A DNA stretch of 64,000 nucleotides. Origin: Hominisplanchenecus_A murintestinalis. GTDB taxonomy: Bacteria; Bacillota; Clostridia; Lachnospirales; Lachnospiraceae. Position numbers and translations under genes: made by a program. The first letter of the stretch is position 1; every line of letters begins with the position of its first letter. Shown here piece after piece: positions 42,647-50,300 of this stretch. The notes beneath the pieces were generated by a model, which was not told where the DNA came from, made no database searches, and saw nothing but the letters and a program-made list of their open reading frames with translations. Location: positions 5,147 through 69,146 of the forward strand of contig NZ_CALPCM010000014.1 of NCBI RefSeq assembly GCF_943193015.1, written 5' to 3'.

Positions 42647-43426
42647 ATGCCAGGTAAATGGAAAGAAACCGCAAAAATTGTAGGACAGACAAAAATCGGA
42701 AAAGGGATTTACAGCATGTGGCTGCAGACAGAGGAAATTGCCGGACATGCAGTGCCGGGACAGTTTATTTCCGTGTACTGCCGGGATGGAAGCCGTCTGC
42801 TGCCCAGGCCAATCAGTATCTGTGAGATTGACAGGGAGATGAAGCAGCTGCGCATTGTGTACCGGGTGGCGGGAAAAGGTACAGAAGAATTTTCGAAGCT
42901 GGAAACGGGCGGCAGCCTGGAAATCATGGGGCCGTTGGGAAACGGTTTCCCACTTTCACGGATGGAAGAGAAACATCATGCCATGCTTATTGCAGGCGGC
43001 ATCGGGATTCCTCCGATGGTAGAGCTGTCAAAGCAGCTGCCAGGTGGGAAAAGCATCGTAGTGGGATACCGGGATGAGCTGTTTCTTACAGAAGAACTGG
43101 GGAAGAACGGCAGCGTATTTACCGCTACAGAGGATGGAAGCGCCGGGACGAAGGGAAATGTTCTGGATGCTGTCAGGGAAAATGACATTCAGGCAGATAT
43201 TATTTATGCCTGCGGTCCTACACCGATGCTGCGCGCATTGAAAGCTTACGCACAGGAAAAAGGGATTGAGTGCTGGATTTCCATGGAGGAGCGCATGGCG
43301 TGTGGAATTGGCGCGTGCCTGGCCTGTGTCTGTCAGTCGAAAGAGGTGGACGGGCATTCTCATGTACATAACAAACGAGTATGTAAAGAAGGCCCGGTAT
43401 TTTTGGCGTCGGAGGTGGAGTTATGA
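42647..43426 (+). CDS. pyrK: dihydroorotate dehydrogenase electron transfer subunit
   Basis: 259 residues of the ferredoxin-NADP reductase type: FAD site 'LLPRPISICEIDR', 'IAGGIGIPPMVELSKQLP' (NAD site), and the [2Fe-2S] ligands in 'CGIGACLACVCQSK' plus a later Cys in 'KRVCKEGPVF'. PyrK passes electrons from PyrD to NAD. AGGAGAGAAAAGT precedes ATG 42647. Overlaps pyrD by 4 nt. Confidence 0.95.
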   Translation: MPGKWKETAKIVGQTKIGKGIYSMWLQTEEIAGHAVPGQFISVYCRDGSRLLPRPISICEIDREMKQLRIVYRVAGKGTEEFSKLETGGSLEIMGPLGNGFPLSRMEEKHHAMLIAGGIGIPPMVELSKQLPGGKSIVVGYRDELFLTEELGKNGSVFTATEDGSAGTKGNVLDAVRENDIQADIIYACGPTPMLRALKAYAQEKGIECWISMEERMACGIGACLACVCQSKEVDGHSHVHNKRVCKEGPVFLASEVEL

Positions 43427-44328
43427 TTGATACGAGAGTAAATATTGCCGGAGTGGAGCTGAAAAACCCTGTGATGACTGCGTCCGGGACATTTGGCTCC
43501 GGCGCAGAGTATAGTGAATTTGTAGATTTGTCCAAGCTGGGGGCAGTGGTAACAAAGGGTGTGGCAAATGTGCCGTGGCCGGGGAATTCTACGCCACGGG
43601 TGGCTGAAGTATATGGCGGTATGCTGAATGCCATCGGGCTTCAGAATCCGGGTGTCGATGTGTTTGTGGAGCGGGACATTCCGTTTCTCAGGCAGTATGA
43701 CACAAAGATTATCGTGAATGTATGCGGCAGGAGTACAGAGGACTACTGTGAGGTAGTGGAGCGTCTCGGAAGTGAGGACGTGGATTTGCTGGAAATCAAC
43801 ATTTCCTGTCCGAATGTCAAGGAGGGCGGAATCGCTTTCGGGCAGAATCCGGCATCTGCGGAGGCTATCACAAAAGCAGTGAAGCGGGTGGCGAAACAGC
43901 CTGTCATTATGAAACTGAGTCCAAATGTGACGGATATTGCGGAAATGGCGAAGGCCGTCGAGGCGGGAGGTGCGGATGCGGTTTCCCTGATAAATACTTT
44001 GACAGGGATGAAGATAGATATCCACCGCCGTGCCTTTGCCCTGGCGAATAAGACCGGAGGATTGTCCGGCCCGGCAGTAAAGCCTGTGGCGGTGCGCATG
44101 GTCTATCAGGTGGCAAATGCCGTGAAACTGCCGGTGATTGGCATGGGAGGTATTGCGACGACAGAGGACGCCCTGGAATTTATCCTGGCGGGAGCCACGG
44201 CAGTTTCCGTCGGAACGGCGAACTTCTTTCGGCCTGCGGCGACGCTGGAGATTGCAGCGGGTATAGAAGAATATATGAGGAAATATAAGGTGGAGGCTGT
44301 GACGGAGTTAATCGGTGCGGTGAGGTAG
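43423..44328 (+). CDS. pyrD: dihydroorotate dehydrogenase, catalytic subunit (class 1B)
   Basis: 301 residues. 'LKNPVMTASGTFGSG', 'GLQNPGVDVFVER', 'DLLEINISCPNVKEGG' (active-site Cys and FMN contacts), 'SLINTLTGMKIDIHRR' and 'GMGGIATTEDALEFILAGA' define a class 1B enzyme working with PyrK. Start ATG overlaps the pyrK stop and follows GGAGGTGGAGTT. It oxidises dihydroorotate to orotate at the cytoplasmic side. Confidence 0.96.
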   Translation: MIDTRVNIAGVELKNPVMTASGTFGSGAEYSEFVDLSKLGAVVTKGVANVPWPGNSTPRVAEVYGGMLNAIGLQNPGVDVFVERDIPFLRQYDTKIIVNVCGRSTEDYCEVVERLGSEDVDLLEINISCPNVKEGGIAFGQNPASAEAITKAVKRVAKQPVIMKLSPNVTDIAEMAKAVEAGGADAVSLINTLTGMKIDIHRRAFALANKTGGLSGPAVKPVAVRMVYQVANAVKLPVIGMGGIATTEDALEFILAGATAVSVGTANFFRPAATLEIAAGIEEYMRKYKVEAVTELIGAVR

Positions 44329-44367
44329 ATAGAATTGATTTCCAGAAAAGCGTAGGTATGTGCTTTG

Positions 44368-44464
44368 TTTACCAGAGCATGATGAAAGTTTCAGTATAGG
44401 CGTAACAGAGGCAGGAATGTCTATCCAGGGCTGATATTGAAAAAAATCAGACTGCTCTGGTAAA
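44368..44464. repeat. 12-bp perfect inverted repeat 73 nt apart
   Basis: TTTACCAGAGCA (44368-44379) and TGCTCTGGTAAA (44453-44464) bound a non-coding stretch that contains CTGAT/ATCAG. It could be a long stem-loop at the pyrD 3' end or the ends of a tiny decayed element. The rest of 44329-44575 is A/T-rich with no gene. Confidence 0.5.
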
Positions 44465-44575
44465 ATTACCGCAAGAATAAATTAATAAATAAAAATAGTA
44501 TTGAAAATATAAAAAAGATATAATAAAATATTACTATCACAATTGTCTGATTGAGAGAGGAGAAGAATTAAGCAT

Positions 44576-44814
44576 GTGCAAAAAGTAACTAAACCAATGA
44601 AACTGTGCAGAGGAGGTTTTATTATCATCCTTCTATGACGGATTATTTTAAATCTTATTCAATTAGTGATACAAGTGTCTGCGACATTACTTATACGGAT
44701 CCCAGCTTAATTAGTATTGTTGCAAAAAAGCCCGGAAAAGCAGTGGTTACATTTTATGGGGAGTTTAGGGATTATTTTATTTATGTTACAGTAGAAGAAC
44801 CAGCGTCAAAGTAA
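44576..44814 (+). pseudogene. secreted protein remnant with Ig-like segment
   Basis: From GTG 44576 (GAGAGGAGAAG upstream) the frame gives 'MQKVTKPMKLCRGGFIIILL', which looks like the start of a signal peptide, then stops. A different frame (from 44605) continues with 'YSISDTSVCDITYTDPSLISIVAKKPGKAVVTFYG', resembling a bacterial Ig-like (BIG2) domain: D-x-S-V-x-I followed by G-x-A-x-V-T. A frameshift and a large deletion are likely. Confidence 0.45.
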
Positions 44815-44819
44815 CTTTT

Positions 44820-44849
44820 TGTAATGGTCTGTAATGGTCTGTAATGGTC
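44820..44849 (+). repeat. three tandem copies of TGTAATGGTC
   Basis: Three exact contiguous 10-nt units immediately after the stop of the secreted-protein remnant. Confidence 0.9.
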
Positions 44850-44997
44850 ATAGTAAAAACTCTTATCTGGATGTCGGACAATTAGGATATTTACATGTTT
44901 AAAGGGAGGCTGCAATAGAAGGGACCTGTTGACAAAATACCCCCAAATGGCTTTCAGTATGGTATGATTATGATATCAATTGAGGGAGGTCATTTTT

Positions 44998-45210
44998 ATG
45001 ATGGGAAAACAGAACGGACAAATTCAGATAGCAATTCTGGATATTGATTCTATGATTCCAGAAGATCATCTTTTGAGACAAATTAAAGACGAGGTTTTGA
45101 CAAAGTTTTTCCGATTGCAATTCCGGCTCGAAAGTATGGAACGGGAGCATATTTATTTCAGGGGACATACCGACTGTATTTCGTATCTGAAAAAGGTCAT
45201 GGCATTGTAA
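44998..45210 (+). pseudogene. IS1182-type transposase, N-terminal fragment
   Basis: ATG 44998 (GGGAGGTC upstream) opens 'MMGKQNGQIQIAILDIDSM' and 'IPEDHLLRQIKDEV', the start of IS1182/IS5-like DDE transposases, which are ~450-550 residues. After ~40 residues the sequence no longer fits and stops at 45210. No catalytic residues remain. It marks the left border of the following accessory cassette. Confidence 0.7.
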
Positions 45211-45302
45211 ATTGAATATTTCAGCATAAGCGGTATGGGAATTTCCTGTACCGCTTTTTACATACCGAAATTGACTTTTCTTAGAATTTGAACAACAACC
45301 TA

Positions 45303-45331
45303 TTGATATTATTCGCCTTGTTGTGTATAAT
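45303..45331 (+). promoter_or_regulatory. strong promoter of the ART cassette
   Basis: TTGATA (45303-45308), 17 nt, TATAAT (45326-45331), 15 nt before the first start codon, giving a very short leader. Confidence 0.75.
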
Positions 45332-45346
45332 AGAGATAGGCAGGTG

Positions 45347-45655
45347 ATGGAATTGAATTTGATTTTGCATACGGTTACGCAGGAAAAGCAGAGAATTGAA
45401 TATATGCTGCTGAAATATCAAAATGAATTGTCCTCTTTGCCGAGGGGTACGATCTCGGAAAAGACAGTTGGCGAAAAGACCTATTACTATCTGAAATACA
45501 GGGACGGCAAAAAGGTCGTTTCGCAATATGTCAGTAAAAAAGAAATAGAAAATGTGCGCGCTCTTGTAGAAAAGCGGCGGCACATTGAGACAATGGTGAA
45601 ATCCTTGCAGGAGGAAAAAGCGATTGCGGATAAAGTATTGGAGGGTGCGGTATGA
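45347..45655 (+). CDS. uncharacterised small protein, first gene of ART cassette
   Basis: 102 residues from ATG 45347, behind AGGCAGGTG. Two helical regions flank a central 'LPRGTISEKTVGEKTYYYLKYRDGKK' segment, a beta-rich pattern seen in several small Firmicute proteins of unknown function linked to mobile toxin cassettes; the C-terminal part is a heptad-type helix. It overlaps the ART gene by 4 nt (ATGA). By position it could be an antitoxin or a DNA-binding regulator; no known domain is certain. Confidence 0.65.
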   Translation: MELNLILHTVTQEKQRIEYMLLKYQNELSSLPRGTISEKTVGEKTYYYLKYRDGKKVVSQYVSKKEIENVRALVEKRRHIETMVKSLQEEKAIADKVLEGAV

Positions 45656-46143
45656 TTTTATATCACGGTAGCAATGTGCTTGTTTCCGAACCGAAATTGA
45701 TTGAGCAGAATAGGTTTCTTGATTTTGGGTTTGGATTTTACACGACAACAAATAAAACGCAGGCAATAGGCTTTGCGGATAAGGTGACAAAGCGCCGTAA
45801 AGAAGGTGACAAAGCCGTCAGCGTTTATGAAATTGACGAAGCCCGCGCTTTTCGTGAATGTTCCGTCCTGCGGTTTGACAGTGCAAATGAGGCTTGGCTG
45901 GACTTTGTATCAGAAAATCGTTCCGGCAATTATACGGGAAAAGCCTATGATTTCATTTTCGGCCCCGTTGCGAATGATGATGTTTATACCACATTTACGC
46001 TCTATTCCGCAGGCGTACTTACAAAGGAACAGACTTTGGAGGCATTAAAAATCAAAAAGCTGTATAATCAGTTGGTTTTATCAAGCGAAAAGGCACTTTC
46101 CTATCTAAAATTTATCGGGATAGTCCCGCAGGAGGAATTGTAA
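45652..46143 (+). CDS. DUF3990-like predicted ADP-ribosyltransferase-fold protein
   Basis: 163 residues. 'ILYHGSNVLVSEPKLIEQ' (YHGS), 'LDFGFGFYTTTNKTQAIGFADKVTKR' (GFYTT) and 'YDFIFGPVANDDVYTTFTLY' (YDxxxGPVAND) match DUF3990, which belongs to the ADP-ribosyltransferase superfamily: His in YHGS and Tyr in GFYTT would contact NAD, and an acidic residue near the third motif would be catalytic. If active it modifies a target with ADP-ribose. It is not fused to a secretion domain, so it would act inside the cell, as expected for a toxin-antitoxin or phage-defence effector. Confidence 0.75.
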   Translation: MILYHGSNVLVSEPKLIEQNRFLDFGFGFYTTTNKTQAIGFADKVTKRRKEGDKAVSVYEIDEARAFRECSVLRFDSANEAWLDFVSENRSGNYTGKAYDFIFGPVANDDVYTTFTLYSAGVLTKEQTLEALKIKKLYNQLVLSSEKALSYLKFIGIVPQEEL

Positions 46144-46382
46144 TGGGAGAAGAAAAATTTGGTGCTGTTATGGGCGTGCTTGTAGAGCAGATCGTTCACC
46201 TGATTACTGAAAACTATGCGTATGACGAAATGATTGCTTCAAACGAGTTTTACAATTCAAAGGTTTACGCCCTATTGGAACAGGAAGATACGAAGCTGTG
46301 GCATTTCAGTCCTCTTACCCTGTTCAATATGTTTGACGAAGAAAAAAAGACAGGCAGTTTTGAACTGCCGGAGGAGGCTTGA
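46143..46382 (+). CDS. uncharacterised small protein of ART cassette
   Basis: 79 residues; its ATG overlaps the ART stop by one base and follows GGAGGAATTG. Acidic and helical: 'VEQIVHLITENYAYDEMIASNEFYNSKVYALLEQEDTKLWHFSPLTLFNMFDEE'-type pattern in two halves, ending in 'FELPEEA'. An acidic helical protein translated with a predicted ART is a plausible neutralising partner. No family recognised. Confidence 0.6.
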   Translation: MGEEKFGAVMGVLVEQIVHLITENYAYDEMIASNEFYNSKVYALLEQEDTKLWHFSPLTLFNMFDEEKKTGSFELPEEA

Positions 46383-46384
46383 TT

Positions 46385-46597
46385 ATGAGCAGTCAAGGAA
46401 AATTTATGATTTATTGTGCTGAGCAATACAAGTTGGCAAAGCACCTGACGGGCAAGCAGCTTGCGGAGCTTTTCAGCCGTTACCGTGTATGGGAGTATGT
46501 TTACTCTTGCTATGAAGCCCTGCATACGACAGGTACAAACTATATCATTGAGGATATTGATTTGTATATCGAAGCACGCAAGCCTGCTATGGTGTGA
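46385..46597 (+). CDS. DUF3791-like small protein
   Basis: 70 residues from ATG 46385, behind GGAGGCTTG. 'FMIYCAEQYKLAKHLTGKQLAEL' and 'VWEYVYSCYEALHTTGTNYIIEDID' match the DUF3791 pattern (F-L-x-x-C-I-E-x-Y, G-x-x-V-x-x-L-F, Y-x-x-L-H-x-x-G, I-x-D-I). DUF3791 genes are found next to DUF3990 genes. It starts 3 nt after the previous stop, so the four genes form one tight operon. Confidence 0.65.
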   Translation: MSSQGKFMIYCAEQYKLAKHLTGKQLAELFSRYRVWEYVYSCYEALHTTGTNYIIEDIDLYIEARKPAMV

Positions 46598-46703
46598 TAA
46601 AATTGAGGCAAATAAAAATGGATATGTTTTCATTTGATTCTGAAATTAGACGGCTTTATTATTGTTGGCGTTGATGAAGAAACCGATTATTCTATTTGTG
46701 ATG

Positions 46704-47250
46704 TTACAAATGATTCAAACAGAAGAAGAACCCAAGACATTGTTGCATTTTTGCGTGAGAAAAAATTTGCCGGCGGTATTCGCCCCAAATTGCAGTATAC
46801 TGATAGAAACGCTGTCCTTTTGCTCCGTTTACAAGGCATACGGAGGGAACAAATTTCACATCAATCTGTATGCGCTGGCCGGGATGCTGCATCTGCTCAT
46901 AAGGTTTTGCGGCATACTTGGGATTGGCGGGTTTCACAGCCATGATCCCCTGCTTACGAAGGAAGCGGTATAACCCCGGAATAGAACGGGAATAGCCGCC
47001 TGCATGAGTTTTACCCAGAAAACAACCAGTCCGGCATCAGGATTACGCCTGCGCATATCGGTAATGAGTTTGATTTCCTGGGGCGTATGCTGGTTCGGAT
47101 GGTGATGAGGCCTGCGGGAACGGTCACGCAAAGACTCGACAGAGCCGTCATAACGGCGCTTCCACCGATAGATATACTGTCGGTTGGTCTTATATCTTAT
47201 GGCAGCTTTGGCATATATGCATATTTCATAAAAAGCATTGACGCAAGGAG
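46704..47250 (-). pseudogene. integrase-core (rve) transposase remnant, frameshifted
   Basis: On the minus strand one frame encodes 'RQYIYRWKRRYDGSVESLRD', 'RSRRPHHHPNQHTPQEIKLI' and 'MRRRNPDAGLVVFWVKL'; near 47005 the frame shifts and continues 'GGYSRSIPGLYRFLRKQGIM', 'KPANPKYAAKPYEQMQHPGQ' and 'RIQIDVKFVP' (first catalytic Asp), then breaks again after 'YQYTAI'. The HTH and half of the DDE domain of an IS3/IS481-like transposase are visible. It borders the ART cassette on the right. Confidence 0.7.
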
Positions 47251-47341
47251 GGAAAATTGTTATAGTTTATATAACTGGCATTGTTTATGAAACAGTGTAG
47301 TATATGTGAAGTGACAAGAATTCTCAAAAAGGAGGAAAAAG

Positions 47342-50300
47342 ATGAAGAAGTGTAACAAAAAGAAGGGATGGGGAATCCACGTTTTAAGTGTGTTTATGCT
47401 TATGCTGGCGTTCTGTCTGCCTGTATCAGCCGGAGTGCAGGAGGGAGAGGGTGAATATGAAGTTTACCCTACGCCTCAGAATGTTGTGTATGGAGATGGC
47501 ACAGTGGCTCTGACAGATCAGATAAATGTGACATATGGCGACACGGTTGACGCATATACAAAAACAAGAGTTTTAAATACATTAGAGGTACTGGATCTTG
47601 AAGCGAGTACGTCATCTGCAGCAGCAAATGTGAATCTGATTGTAGGTGTATACGGTCAGGCGGGAGATCCTGCGGCTGCTTATGGTGCTTCTCATAATGT
47701 AGACGCGTCGATTTATGAAAAGTATGATGCATATACCCTGTGGATTCAGGGAAAGGATATCGTTATTCTTGGAAAAAATACAGACGCGGCATATTATGGC
47801 GTTACTACGCTGAAGAGAATTTTTGAGCAGCTGGATGGTAAAAGTGTCAGAGAGTTGACGCTGAAAGATTATGCGGAGATTGAATTCCGAGGATTTATTG
47901 AAGGATACTATGGAAATCCCTGGTCACATGAGGATCGTATGGATTTGATGAAATTCGGCGGTGAGATAAAGATGAACCAGTATGTGTTTGCGCCGAAAGA
48001 TGATCCATATCATAATGCACAGTGGCGGGAGCTGTATCCTACGGAAGAAGACCCTAACGGCAGTGACATTACAGATATTGAGGCGCTGGCAAAAGCGGGG
48101 AATGAAAGCAAATGCTTTTTTGTATATGCATTGCATCCGTTCCAGAACAGTCCGCTCACAGAAGCGAATTATGCAGCAGACTTGCAGGTGCTTAAAAACA
48201 AACTTGCGCAGGTTATTGAGGCAGGCGTAAGGCAGGTTGCGATTCTGGAGGACGACGCCAGTGCAAATGGAAGATGGACGGCAACGACGTTGTCACGGCT
48301 TCTGACAGATGTAGAGAATTGGCTGAAGGAGATGAAAGATACATATCCGGATTTAAAAACGGATCTTCTTTTCTGCCCGGGCTGGATGGCTTATGAGAAT
48401 TCTATGACGAACTCAAATGATGGGGATGTTCAAAAAATAAAAAGTATCTATGAAAATAGCCCGGATGAAGTTCGAATTGTAATGACCGGAGGAAAAGTAT
48501 GGGGAGAGGTAAACGAGCCATTCTCTGATAATTTTTATGCCCGGATGGCAGAGACGAGCAAAGGAGGAAGTTATCCATATCTGTGGGTGAACTGGCCTTG
48601 TAATGATAATACGCATAATAGCCTGATTATGGGCGGACATAATACAATCTTACACACACAGGTAAACCCGGACAAATTCCGTGGGGTTATCCTGAATCCA
48701 ATGCAGCATTCCGAACCGTCTAAAGTGGGGATTTTTACTGCATCGGACTACTGTTGGAAAATTTGGGATGAGCCGGAGGAAGGCGATCAGGCATGGGATG
48801 ACAGTTTTAAGTATATTGATCATATGACGCCGGTGGAATCTGAAGAGTCTAACGCGTTGCGTGAAGTGGCTAAGCATATGATTAACCAGAAACCGACGCA
48901 GTCACAGGTTCAGTTTGAAGAGTCGGTAGAGATTAAGGATCAGATTTTAGAGTTTACGGAAAAGATGAAGGGAGGAACACTTACTTCAGAGGATATCACG
49001 GAGATGCGGGCAGAATTCAAAAAAATTGATGATGCCGTAAAGCTGTATTTAGAGAGAGGCACGAACAGGCGCATAGCAGGACAGATGGAGCCATTTATGA
49101 ACAGTTTTTCTGATACTCTTCAGGCTGATATCAATCTGCTGGATGCCCTGGAGGCGATTTCTGCCGGGGATCATGCTACTGCATATGATAAGTATTCACA
49201 GGCCATGACTCTGAATGAACGTTCCCAGACATACAGCATTTGGTATGTTAATCATTACGAATATGCTTTAGGCGGAAGAAAGTATATCAAGCCTTTTACA
49301 GAAACAGCGCTGCGTTATCTTTCTGATGAGATGAAGAAAATTGTCGATCCTGAGAATATCCCGTTTGAAAAGGAATTGATTTTTCAGGTAGGAGGGAGCA
49401 CTACGGCATCTTCAGTGGAGGGAAGCCCGGCAAATGCTATGGACGGCAGTATGGCAACTACCTATTTGATAAAAACAAACCAGAAGGTAGGGGATTATAT
49501 CGGAATAGCTTTCAATATGCCGGTGGAAGTTAAGAATATTCAGCTTGCTCTTACTGTGGATGGGCATCTGGAGGATTATTTCTATGCCGGAAAAATGGAA
49601 TATACAGAAGATGGAAAAGTCTGGAAAGAATTTACAGAGGAGTTGCAGCCAGAGAGTGGAACTGAAGTGAAGATGGAGCTTCCGGAGGCTGTGACGATAA
49701 GAGGGTTCCGCTGGAAATGTACAGATTTGGGCGGTAAAAACCGTTGGCTTGGAATCAAGGACGTGGGATATAATGTGAAGGAACAGCAGCAAATAACTGC
49801 AGAAAAATATACGGCGGCTTTTTCATGTACTTCCGGATGGACCGTAACAGGAGGTTCTTCCGCAGCGAATATAACGGATGATGATGAGAGCAGCTACGTA
49901 TGGTATAACCCGTCTACCGGAACAAAAGATACCACCCTTGCGGGAGACTATATCCAACTTGACTTGGGAGAAGCGAAACCGGTAGGACGCGTACGGGTAC
50001 TAGTCGGCGCCGGAGATGGTGATAAATGGACAGAGTATCATCTGGAGCATTCTGTAAATGGAACAGACTGGACGAGTTTACCAGCATATACGGGCGTAAC
50101 GTCAGGTATGGATACTTATCAGGTAAGCCTTAGGGGGGCGTCTGCGAGATATTTAAGATTAGTAAATAATGTGACTTTGAACAAATGGGTAAAATTCTGT
50201 GATTTTTCTGCCTATGATTATGTAGAAGAGGAAGAAGAGCCAGAAGGCGATATCATGGATTATACAAATACAAAGGATGAAAAGTGGAGAGTGGAATACG

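Noticed and set aside
46634..46973. Plus-strand frames right of the ART cassette
   Set aside because: They are antisense to the transposase remnant and show no ribosome site or family motif.
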